Shown: in pieces, positions 53,307 to 61,192 of the stretch | Position numbering within the stretch: the first letter of the stretch is position 1 | Layout of the letters: each line of letters begins with the position of its first letter | Origin: Litoribacter populi | GTDB lineage: Bacteria > Bacteroidota > Bacteroidia > Cytophagales > Cyclobacteriaceae | Assembly: GCF_007483685.1 (NCBI RefSeq) | Contig: NZ_VMKN01000001.1 | Location: 939,825 to 1,003,824 of the forward strand | Reading direction: 5' to 3' | Length of the DNA stretch: 64,000 nt | Notes under the pieces: model-generated | Told to the model about the DNA's origin: nothing | What the model saw: only the letters and a program-made list of their open reading frames with translations | The model's database searches: none | Position numbers and translations under genes: made by a program

Positions 53307-53430
53307 GTACGAGGTACGAAGTTGGAAGTACGGAGTTCACGCAACGGCGCAGAGAGGAAGGCGCGGTAGGAGGATAAAGTACGAAGTTGGAAGTACGAGG
53401 TACGAGGTACGAAGTCAATGTCATGGGGTT
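53307..53430. repeat. ACGAAGTAC-type repeat block
   Basis: AAGTACGAGGTACGAAGTTGGAAGTACG occurs twice in related form (from 53305 and 53380), separated by a GCGCAGAGAGGAAGGCGCGG insert that resembles the CAGAG family. The rest of the gap up to the kinase is AT-rich and unremarkable. Confidence 0.7.
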
Positions 53431-53674
53431 AAGGCATGAAAATTGCTTGATTTTTCGGTTAGATATTACCAAACTTTTCTATTTAATAGATTATTAAAGT
53501 GTTGATTGTTAAGTCGTTAAGGTTAAATAATACTGGTTAGGGTATTTTGCTGCTATATTGAACTTTTTTAATAAAAAATGATTTTTTAACAGGTCAGGGG
53601 GTCAAAATCCTTAAAATAATGGGGCTATCTTGGCTCTTTTTTATAATTATCTGAGTGCTTTGAGAAAATTAATT

Positions 53675-53682
53675 TATATTTG
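53675..53682 (+). promoter_or_regulatory. Candidate -7 element (TATATTTG) with overlapping palindrome
   Basis: TATATTTG matches TAnnTTTG, 22 bases before the kinase ATG at 53705. It overlaps TTTGAGCACTCAAA (53679-53692), a perfect inverted repeat placed right at the expected start site, which could be an operator. Confidence 0.5.
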
Positions 53683-53704
53683 AGCACTCAAAACCTTGCA
53701 CAGT

Positions 53705-56700
53705 ATGAATTTCATAAAGAATCTGTCAATTAAAACCAAGTTGATGTTGATTGCCTTGATCCCAATCTTGGCGCTTTTTTATTTTCTTGTTATACACCTG
53801 CAAACTCAGTTTGAATCTAGAGCTAATATCTATCAGGTGCAGGAAGATGTGTTGAGGACTCAGAAGATGTCCAACCTAATCCATGAGTTGCAGAATGAAA
53901 GACTTTATTCTCTGGAATATATTTTAGGTGAAAAGAATATCCAAGGTCCGCAACTTGCCAGAGAACAACGAAAAACTGATGCCACACTTGAGGAGTTTAT
54001 GCAAGAAGTCTCCTTGACAGAAGAGGAACGTGAAGGTGAGGCAGAATTCCATAAAATCATGGCCGGACTTCGTGCTTATGTGCAATCTCCAGATGTTAGT
54101 ATCGATTCTGTGCAGGCACAGTTTGCATTTATTAATACAGCATTGGTAGATGTGGCTCATGAAACAGTTTTGAATACTCAGAATAGCGAGGTAAGAAGGC
54201 TTTTGATTGGTCATATTAACCTTATGTACGCAAAGGAGTATTTTGGTCAGGCCAGAAATGAGCTTAATCAAAACATCCGTGCGGGAGGTTTCAATGGACC
54301 GGATTACAGTAATTACTCTGCAGCGGTAGGGAAGTATCAAGTTAGCCTTGCAAACTTTATGCGGGCCACCACTCCAGAGCTTTCAAATTATTATAACCTC
54401 CAGGCGGAAAGTAATCCCCAAATAGGAAACACCTTATCCATGCTTCAGGGTGCAACTGCGGATTATACTTTGGAAAATTTTGACCAATCTTCACAGGAAT
54501 GGATGCAGAATGCCACAGGTTATTTAAATATGTTGAAAGGCGTGGAGGATAGGTCCAATGTTGCCATAAGAAATCTAGCGCAGACTCAACTGGAGGCTGT
54601 AAACACAACAATTTATACTTCATTTGCTATAGTATTGATCTTTTTGACACTTATAGCCTTTTTTGTAAACTTTATCATCAACAGTCTTACAGGGGCTTTC
54701 CATCAAATCCAAAGTGCGGCCAATAGGATTGCAAAAGGGGACTTGGACCTCAATCTTGATATTGACTCTAGGGATGAGATTGGTAGCCTTGCAGTTTCCT
54801 TTAATCAAATGGTCAATGTGACTAGAGATTATGTGGACTCAGCAGAAAATATTGGAAAAGGAAATTACACCATCCACATTCCGGTAAGGGGGGAGCAAGA
54901 TAAGTTGGGCATTTCCCTCAATACCATGAAGGATAACCTCAAGAATTTATCTGAAGAAAATGAAAATAGGACTTGGTTGCTTACTGGTAATAGTGAGCTG
55001 AATAACAATATCAGAGGTGACAGAGATCTGAGAGAACTTTCCCAAAGCATTATCAGCTTCCTTTCCGACTATTTGGAAGCTCAGATCGGAGCCATTTATC
55101 TTGTCGAAAATGGTGCTCTGCATCTTTATGGAAGCTATGCCTTCAATAATAGAAAAGGCAATACAAATGTCATTGAATTTGGCGAAGGATTAGTGGGTCA
55201 AGCCGCATTAGAGGAGAAAACCATCGTATTCTCCAATGTGCCGAAAGATTACCTTCCGATCACCTCAGGGCTGGGCAGCAAAGACCCAAATCATATTATT
55301 GTGTTCCCGTTTGTATATAATGGAGAGCTCAAAGGTGTGGTGGAACTTGGTACAGCGGATGAGTTTACCGAACTGGAGAGAAAGTTGTTGGAATTGATGG
55401 GTGAAAACATTGCCATTGCCTTCCATTCCAACCAGTCTAGGACACAAACGAAGGAGTTGCTTGAAGAAACCCAACGACAGGCTGAGGAACTTGAGGCCCA
55501 ACAGGAGGAGCTTCGTCAGACCAATGAGGAGCTTCATACGAAGACAACCATGTTAGAGGAGTCAGAGATTGAGCTGAGGGCCCAGCAGGTTGAACTTCAG
55601 CAGACTAATGAGGAGCTTGAGGAAAAAGCCACCCTTCTTTCTGACCAAAAAGAAAGACTGGAAAGAGCTAAAAAAGAACTGGAGACCAAAGCCAAAGAGC
55701 TTGAGATGAACAGTAAGTATAAGTCTGAGTTCTTGGCAAACATGTCTCATGAACTTCGTACCCCGCTTAACAGTATACTGATTCTTGCTGAATTATTGGC
55801 TGATAACAGAGCACAAACCTTGTCCGAGAAGGATGTAGAGTTTGCCAAGAATATCCACAGCTCTGGAAATGACCTCTTAAGCTTGATCAATGAGATCCTT
55901 GACCTTTCCAAAGTGGAATCGGGTAAGATTGAATTGGAAGCCGAACAGGTGGAATTGGATGGTTTGATCAAGAAAATCTATAAGCAGTTTAAAGAATTGT
56001 CTGTGAAAAAATCCATCGAGTTCCAAGTGAACTACGATGATGATGATATTAAACAGCCGATAGTTACGGATAAATTACGATTGGAGCAGATTTTACGAAA
56101 TCTCTTATCCAATGCCTTTAAATTTACACACGCCCAAGGAAGTGTGACCTTTGATGTAGATATCATCAGGTCTCATGGTAATTTTACCAGTAAACAGCTG
56201 AACCAAGACCCTAAAGTTTTGGTGTTTAAAGTGACTGATACGGGTATAGGTATTCCGAAGAATAAACAAGGGGTGATTTTTGAGGCCTTCCAGCAAGTGG
56301 ACGGTTCGACCAAGCGTGAGTTTGGTGGTACTGGACTAGGGCTATCAATCAGCCGTGAAATTGCCACCAAGCTAGGTGGAGAAATTCACCTTGAAAGTGA
56401 GGAAGGCAAGGGTAGTATCTTTACGCTTTATTTGCCATTGGACAGTGGGTTTATAGTGGAGGATTATGCTTCTCCCGTGGAGCATTTGGACGATTTATTG
56501 GATGAAGCCAATATTGACAGGCCTCTCGAGGATCCAACTCCTGGAGTGCAAATAGATATTGAAGATGACCGCCATAAGATAAAAGCGACAGATAAGATTG
56601 TCCTCATAGTGGAGGATGACCTTTCCTTTGCAAATGTTCTCTTGAAATTTGTTCGAGAGAAAGGTTATAAGGGAATAATAGCCCATCAAGGGGATGTAGG

Positions 56701-57763
56701 ACTAAGTTTGGCAAGACATTATCAACCAGATGCAATGTTGCTAGATGTTAAGCTTCCAGTGATGGATGGGACGGAAGTTTTGAGAAAAATAAAGACTGAT
56801 CCTCATTTGCGGCATATTCCGGTACAGGTAATTTCCGGTTATGACAAGCGAAAGGAAGGTTATGAACTTGGAGCGTTTGATTTCTTGCAAAAACCTCTTT
56901 CTCAAAAGGATCTTACGACTTCCTTTGGTAGAGTGGAGGAATTTATCAAGAAAAAACTTAAAAAACTCCTGATCATCGAGGACAATGTACAGCATAACAA
57001 TGCTATCCAGGAGTTGATCGGTAATGGTGATGTGCATTCTTATTCTGCCTTCAGTGGACAGGAAGCCGAAAACATGTTGAATTCGGACAATTTTGATTGT
57101 ATTATTCTTGACCTTGGCTTGCCAGACATGACAGGGATAGAATTGATGGAAAGAATCAAAGCCAACGAGAAAATCCGAAAAACACCTATCATTGTTTATA
57201 CCGCTAAAGATCTCAGCAAAGAGGAAGCTTTGAAGTTGAACGTTTTGGCTGACACGGTAGTATTGAAAACTGTGAATAGTCATGAGCGACTACTCGATGA
57301 GACCAGCTTGTTCCTTCATAGGGTGGAATCTAAGCTGCCCGCTGAAAAGCAACAGATTATCAGAAAACTTCACAGAACAGACGAAGTGCTTCAGGGTAAA
57401 AAGATTTTGGTGGTAGATGATGATAGCCGCAATATTTTCTCTTTAACTCATGCCTTGGAAGCTGAAGGTATCACCTGCATTACTGCCGAAAATGGTAAAG
57501 TAGCTGTGGAAATGATTCAAAAAGATCCAAAAATTGACTTAATCCTAATGGATGTTATGATGCCTGAAATGGATGGCTATGAGGCTACCAATGCCATAAG
57601 GGGTATGGAGCAATTTGATCATATACCTATTATAGCACTTACGGCTAAAGCTATGAAGGGGGATAGGGAAAAATGTCTAGCTTCCGGAATGTCGGACTAT
57701 GTTTCCAAACCGGTGAATATCAATCAATTAATTTCTTTGTTAAGAGTTTGGCTTTATAAGTAA
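53705..57763 (+). CDS. Hybrid histidine kinase NIT-HAMP-GAF-HisKA-HATPase-REC-REC-REC (intact copy)
   Basis: The ATG at 53705 gives 1352 residues; the TTG at 53696 is unlikely. Order: membrane helix (about 12-30), NIT-type periplasmic domain (LIHELQNERLYSLEYILG), second membrane helix (about 300-322), HAMP, GAF (about 430-580), coiled coil, HisKA (SHELRTPLNSILILAELL, H near 683), HATPase (NLLSNAFKFTHAQG; GTGLGLSISREIA), and three receivers with acceptors in AMLLDVKLPVMDG, CIILDLGLPDMTG and LILMDVMMPEMDGYE (near 1011, 1134, 1279). It is the intact paralog of the gene broken at 47789, and a CheR gene follows. Confidence 0.93.
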   Translation: MNFIKNLSIKTKLMLIALIPILALFYFLVIHLQTQFESRANIYQVQEDVLRTQKMSNLIHELQNERLYSLEYILGEKNIQGPQLAREQRKTDATLEEFMQEVSLTEEEREGEAEFHKIMAGLRAYVQSPDVSIDSVQAQFAFINTALVDVAHETVLNTQNSEVRRLLIGHINLMYAKEYFGQARNELNQNIRAGGFNGPDYSNYSAAVGKYQVSLANFMRATTPELSNYYNLQAESNPQIGNTLSMLQGATADYTLENFDQSSQEWMQNATGYLNMLKGVEDRSNVAIRNLAQTQLEAVNTTIYTSFAIVLIFLTLIAFFVNFIINSLTGAFHQIQSAANRIAKGDLDLNLDIDSRDEIGSLAVSFNQMVNVTRDYVDSAENIGKGNYTIHIPVRGEQDKLGISLNTMKDNLKNLSEENENRTWLLTGNSELNNNIRGDRDLRELSQSIISFLSDYLEAQIGAIYLVENGALHLYGSYAFNNRKGNTNVIEFGEGLVGQAALEEKTIVFSNVPKDYLPITSGLGSKDPNHIIVFPFVYNGELKGVVELGTADEFTELERKLLELMGENIAIAFHSNQSRTQTKELLEETQRQAEELEAQQEELRQTNEELHTKTTMLEESEIELRAQQVELQQTNEELEEKATLLSDQKERLERAKKELETKAKELEMNSKYKSEFLANMSHELRTPLNSILILAELLADNRAQTLSEKDVEFAKNIHSSGNDLLSLINEILDLSKVESGKIELEAEQVELDGLIKKIYKQFKELSVKKSIEFQVNYDDDDIKQPIVTDKLRLEQILRNLLSNAFKFTHAQGSVTFDVDIIRSHGNFTSKQLNQDPKVLVFKVTDTGIGIPKNKQGVIFEAFQQVDGSTKREFGGTGLGLSISREIATKLGGEIHLESEEGKGSIFTLYLPLDSGFIVEDYASPVEHLDDLLDEANIDRPLEDPTPGVQIDIEDDRHKIKATDKIVLIVEDDLSFANVLLKFVREKGYKGIIAHQGDVGLSLARHYQPDAMLLDVKLPVMDGTEVLRKIKTDPHLRHIPVQVISGYDKRKEGYELGAFDFLQKPLSQKDLTTSFGRVEEFIKKKLKKLLIIEDNVQHNNAIQELIGNGDVHSYSAFSGQEAENMLNSDNFDCIILDLGLPDMTGIELMERIKANEKIRKTPIIVYTAKDLSKEEALKLNVLADTVVLKTVNSHERLLDETSLFLHRVESKLPAEKQQIIRKLHRTDEVLQGKKILVVDDDSRNIFSLTHALEAEGITCITAENGKVAVEMIQKDPKIDLILMDVMMPEMDGYEATNAIRGMEQFDHIPIIALTAKAMKGDREKCLASGMSDYVSKPVNINQLISLLRVWLYK

Positions 57764-57835
57764 AACAAATAGCTGAAAAACCTGTTTTAATTGTATGCAA
57801 GAGCCTTTAAGCTCTTCATTATGATTGAAACTTTG

Positions 57836-57869
57836 AAAACACCTGGACGAATGTCATCCAGGTGTTTTT
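57836..57869 (+). terminator. Intrinsic terminator after the hybrid kinase
   Basis: AAAACACCTGGA (57836-57847) pairs perfectly with TCCAGGTGTTTT (57857-57868) with a nine-base loop and a T-rich end. A smaller hairpin AAGAGC/GCTCTT lies upstream at 57799-57816. It separates the kinase from CheR and would lower CheR expression unless there is read-through. Confidence 0.88.
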
Positions 57870-57911
57870 CTACATTTAAACCTAAAAATAGCCTGCAATA
57901 CCCCCTCATTT

Positions 57912-58724
57912 ATGGAAAATGAAATCGAGATCCATCGCCTTTTTGAGGATCTGAATTCTGCGTACGGTTTTGACTTCACCGAGTATGCGAAGAGTTCTGC
58001 CATCCGCAGGGTTTCGTATTTCATGGAAATCCATAAAATTCCCACCCTACCAGATCTCACTCGCGTGTTGTTGCGCAATGAGAACGTCTTTGCCAGTTTC
58101 GTACAGGAATTTACCGTCAACGTCACCGAGATGTTCCGGGATCCAGGCTTTTATGAGAGTTTAAGGGCAAATGTCATTAAAAAACTTTCCAGCTATCCCG
58201 TAATCAAGATATGGATTGCTGGCTGCTCTACAGGGGAAGAGGCTTATTCAACGGCCATTTGGTTGGAAGAGGAAGGATTGCTAGACCGTTCCATCATTTA
58301 TGCCACCGACCTAAATCCAAGGGTTGTATTTATGGCGAAGAAAGGGGTGTATAATGAAGAGCTTATGCAGCTTTATAGCAAAAATTACAAAGAAGCTGGA
58401 GGGAAGCATTCTCTTTCGGATTACTATAGAGCCGATTTTGGTTCGGTGATCTTTGATAATAGGCTAAAGAAGCATATGGTGTTCTCGGTACACAACCTAG
58501 TTGCCGACACCTCATTCAATGAGTTTCAGCTAATCCTCTGCCGCAATGTTCTCATCTATTTTAATCAAGATCTCCAAAATCGGGTGTTCAAGCTTTTCCA
58601 TGACAGCTTGTGTACCTTCGGCTATCTAGGCTTAGGAAGCAAGGAGTCCATGCTCTTCTCCGACAACCGCCACGATTTTGTAGAAGTAGATAGGATGCGG
58701 AAAATTTTTAAGAGAAGATACTAA
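57912..58724 (+). CDS. CheR-type protein-glutamate methyltransferase (copy 2)
   Basis: This 270-residue enzyme is the paralog of the 45929-46768 product. It shows IKIWIAGCSTGEEAYSTAI, IYATDLNPRVVFMAKKG, FVQEFTVNVTEMFRDPGFY and LILCRNVLIYFN, and should methylate glutamates using SAM. Its place behind the intact NIT-HAMP kinase repeats the gene order of the first copy, which suggests the kinase is its substrate. A terminator lies between the two. It converges on the BLUF gene with 12 bases between the stops. Confidence 0.92.
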   Translation: MENEIEIHRLFEDLNSAYGFDFTEYAKSSAIRRVSYFMEIHKIPTLPDLTRVLLRNENVFASFVQEFTVNVTEMFRDPGFYESLRANVIKKLSSYPVIKIWIAGCSTGEEAYSTAIWLEEEGLLDRSIIYATDLNPRVVFMAKKGVYNEELMQLYSKNYKEAGGKHSLSDYYRADFGSVIFDNRLKKHMVFSVHNLVADTSFNEFQLILCRNVLIYFNQDLQNRVFKLFHDSLCTFGYLGLGSKESMLFSDNRHDFVEVDRMRKIFKRRY

Positions 58725-58736
58725 TTTACTACAATT

Positions 58737-59159
58737 TCAAATCCTATTGTTCCTCAAAAAAGCCCGTAACACCGTCAACGCTGGATGGTTGTCTTCTGAA
58801 TAAAGGTAAGAATGAAAATCCTGGTCGGTTGCTGATTTAAAACCGGTGAGTTCTTTTGCTTCTTGCGGAGATATGGAGTGATATCCCATTGACCATTCTG
58901 GAAAATTGCGCTCCATAAGGTCCCCTTCCTTCAACCGGATAAGGCCTCTATGTCGGGAATCCTGACCAATGGTTTTGTATATCCTCATGACTTTTTCCTT
59001 TTCCCCTTCTAGGACCTGGATAATGCTACCATCTAAATAGATCAATATGCCTGTAATTCCATTTTTTTCATTGTTGGCTCGACTTTTAACCAGAATTCGC
59101 TGAAGTTCCTCCTCTGTAAATTTTGTCGCCGCTGAACTCAAATAAACGATATAATGCAT
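58737..59159 (-). CDS. BLUF-domain blue-light sensor
   Basis: This 140-residue protein is a single BLUF domain that binds FAD and responds to blue light. Counted against AppA, the key residues are all present: Y6 (IVYLSS), N30 (RANNEKNGITG), Q48 (SIIQVLEG), and W89 and M91 (PEWSMGYH). The core ITGILIYLDGSIIQVLEG is close to the consensus. About 40 residues follow the core. There is no fused output domain, so it must act by contacting another protein. The neighbouring CheR and hybrid kinase are plausible partners, but this is inferred from place alone. Confidence 0.93.
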   Translation of the reverse strand: MHYIVYLSSAATKFTEEELQRILVKSRANNEKNGITGILIYLDGSIIQVLEGEKEKVMRIYKTIGQDSRHRGLIRLKEGDLMERNFPEWSMGYHSISPQEAKELTGFKSATDQDFHSYLYSEDNHPALTVLRAFLRNNRI

Positions 59160-59475
59160 TTTGTTAAGCTAATAGGTTAATTGATACCCCAAAGTTGATA
59201 AGGAATCATTGGAAATCAAAATCAAATTTAGTTTTGGGTACTATCAGTTAGTTTTGGGTACTGAGTATAAAGTACCATGTACAACAGGACAATATAATCG
59301 TTATTTCTAGCCGTTAGTGGACTGATTGCTGCGAAGTATCGAAAGTACAAAGTTTTATTATGGGTAATAAAAGGAAATGGAAAAAAGGTATAAAACCACA
59401 GCTGTCCTGGAAGTACTTGGTACATGGTACATAATACTTTGTACTAAATAAATCTGGTACACTTTTTATAATACA
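59160..59475. repeat. GTACTTGG/GTACATGG-type repeat region
   Basis: TTAGTTTTGGGTACT is repeated at 59229 and 59248. AGTACCATGTACAACAGGACA (59270-59290) is answered by CTGTCCTGGAAGTACTTGGTACATGGTAC (59403-59431), so the two can pair over the 110 bases between. No credible gene is present; the 65-residue frame at 59228-59425 is repeat-derived. Confidence 0.7.
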
Positions 59476-59478
59476 TAA

Positions 59479-59509
59479 TTGTATCCGCATCACAATATGC
59501 GTAGTTTTG
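59479..59509 (+). promoter_or_regulatory. Candidate promoter of the RND efflux operon
   Basis: TTG (59479-59481) is followed after 20 bases by TAGTTTTG (59502-59509), both fitting the Bacteroidota consensus and spacing. The start codon at 59514 is only 4 bases after it, so the message would be nearly leaderless or use the ATG at 59541. Confidence 0.55.
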
Positions 59510-59513
59510 TAAC

Positions 59514-59870
59514 ATGCAAATAAAAGAATCGAAATCGGTTATGGTCTTTTGGACCAGAATGCTGGCAGTTTTTCTGTTAGTGCTTTCTTTTGCTGATCAT
59601 GATGATAGAATTTTTATAGGGAAAGATTATCAATCTGCTGCCATTGAGGCTTTAGAATATGATGATATTGATTTTCCAACTTCAGTTTCCCGTAGTGACT
59701 CTCAGCCTTCTTCCAAAGTGGAAAGGGCTGTTATTCTGCCTCTGGCCCTGATTTTTAACCTGGAGATAATTAAGGAAATTCCCACAATATTATTTCCAGT
59801 CCAGCATATTGGTGTCCACCTTCCAATCCAGGTACTCCTGGATCGTATTACCTGCCCCAACGCACCCTAA
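59514..59870 (+). CDS. Small membrane protein upstream of an RND efflux operon, unrecognised
   Basis: The 118-residue product has one hydrophobic segment near residues 12-27 (FWTRMLAVFLLVLSFADHD) that could be a signal or anchor, then an acidic stretch and a hydrophobic patch (VILPLALIFNLEI). I do not recognise a family. It has a good promoter candidate and lies 113 bases before the adaptor gene, on the same strand, so it may be the first gene of the efflux operon. Start could also be ATG at 59541. Confidence 0.55.
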   Translation: MQIKESKSVMVFWTRMLAVFLLVLSFADHDDRIFIGKDYQSAAIEALEYDDIDFPTSVSRSDSQPSSKVERAVILPLALIFNLEIIKEIPTILFPVQHIGVHLPIQVLLDRITCPNAP

Positions 59871-59983
59871 ATTCATTACTTTTCAGCTTTGCTGACCCTT
59901 TAAAAGGGTCAAAATAGTACTGTTATCTACAACAGTATGGCCTACGCGTATTTATCATCCTAAGTAATTTAGTAATCTTTATT

Positions 59984-61192
59984 ATGCAACTCTTAAGCAT
60001 TCTTAAGGCTGAGACGGCTGTCTTCTTGCCTGTTAGAACCTATCTGACCCTTTTTCTTGTTGTCGGCCTGGCTTTCTTTGTCAGTTCCTGTAATCAGGGC
60101 CACAGTAAAAACGATGAAAAAAATAAAATCCCGCAAATCCCAGTATTGGAATTGCAACCTCAATCTATAGAAATTCCCCAAAACTATATCTGTGAAATTC
60201 AGGCGGTGCAGTTTGTGGAAGTTAGGGCCAAAGTGGAAGGTTTTGTGGACCGCATTTATGTGGACGAAGGTGAGTTTGTCACCAAAGGCAAACCTTTATT
60301 TCAACTTACCTCCATGGAATTTAATGAAATGGTCAATGGAGCTAATGCCCGCCTCATGCAGGCGAGGGCAGAGGCAAAAGCTGCCAACTTGGAAGTGGAA
60401 AGACTAAAGGTCTTGGTGGATAAGGATATCATTACCGCCTCCGAACTTGAGCTTGCCAAATCCAAGCGTGCCGTGGCGGAATCTGCCATTGCGGAAGCAG
60501 AGTCTACTTTAAAGAATGCGCAAACGGGATTGTCTTACACTACTATTCGGGCGCCATTTGATGGTATAGTGGATAGGATACCATTCAAAACCGGAAGCTT
60601 GGTGACGGCTGGTGACCTGCTTACCAACATTACGGACATCTCGGAGATTTTTGCTTACTATAAAATCAATGAAAATGAGTACCTCAACTATATGAGGAAA
60701 AAAATTAAGGAAGAAGGTGAGGATCAAGTTATCGAAGACCTTACTTTGATCCTTTCCGACGGTACCACTTATGCCCACAAAGGCCATTTGGAAACGATGG
60801 AGGCTGATTTTGAGCGTGGAACCGGCTCAATTGCTTTCCGTGTAAGATTCCCCAACCCAAACAGCCTGTTAAAACATGGGGCAAGTGGTAAAATACAGAT
60901 GACCAATCAGTTGGAGGATGTTTATTTGATCCCCCAGAAGTCCACCTTTGAGATTCAGGATTTTAGCTACGTGTATGTAGTGGATAGTGAAAATACGGTT
61001 AAGGTCAGGAGCTTTAAACCCTTGAAAAGGCATGATGTGTTTTACGCTGCCCAAGGATTCAATCCTGGCGATAGGATAATCTTTGAAGGAATCCAGCAGG
61101 TGAAAGATGGGGTCAAAATCCTTCCTGACCAAGTAAGTGCACAAGATGCATACGGTGAGTTTATGAGTAAGCTTGAGGAGGGGCAAGAGTAA
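59984..61192 (+). CDS. RND efflux periplasmic adaptor (membrane fusion protein)
   Basis: The 402-residue lipoprotein has a long leader with lipobox VSSC near residue 36. It shows the adaptor order: barrel/lipoyl half (QFVEVRAKVEGFVDRIYVDEGEFV), helical hairpin (ANARLMQARAEAKAANLEVERL; ELELAKSKRAVAESAIAEAE), second lipoyl half (YTTIRAPFDGIVDRIPFKTG), beta-barrel and membrane-proximal domain. It links an inner-membrane RND pump to an outer-membrane channel. Its stop overlaps the permease start (TAATG), showing coupling. Confidence 0.94.
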   Translation: MQLLSILKAETAVFLPVRTYLTLFLVVGLAFFVSSCNQGHSKNDEKNKIPQIPVLELQPQSIEIPQNYICEIQAVQFVEVRAKVEGFVDRIYVDEGEFVTKGKPLFQLTSMEFNEMVNGANARLMQARAEAKAANLEVERLKVLVDKDIITASELELAKSKRAVAESAIAEAESTLKNAQTGLSYTTIRAPFDGIVDRIPFKTGSLVTAGDLLTNITDISEIFAYYKINENEYLNYMRKKIKEEGEDQVIEDLTLILSDGTTYAHKGHLETMEADFERGTGSIAFRVRFPNPNSLLKHGASGKIQMTNQLEDVYLIPQKSTFEIQDFSYVYVVDSENTVKVRSFKPLKRHDVFYAAQGFNPGDRIIFEGIQQVKDGVKILPDQVSAQDAYGEFMSKLEEGQE

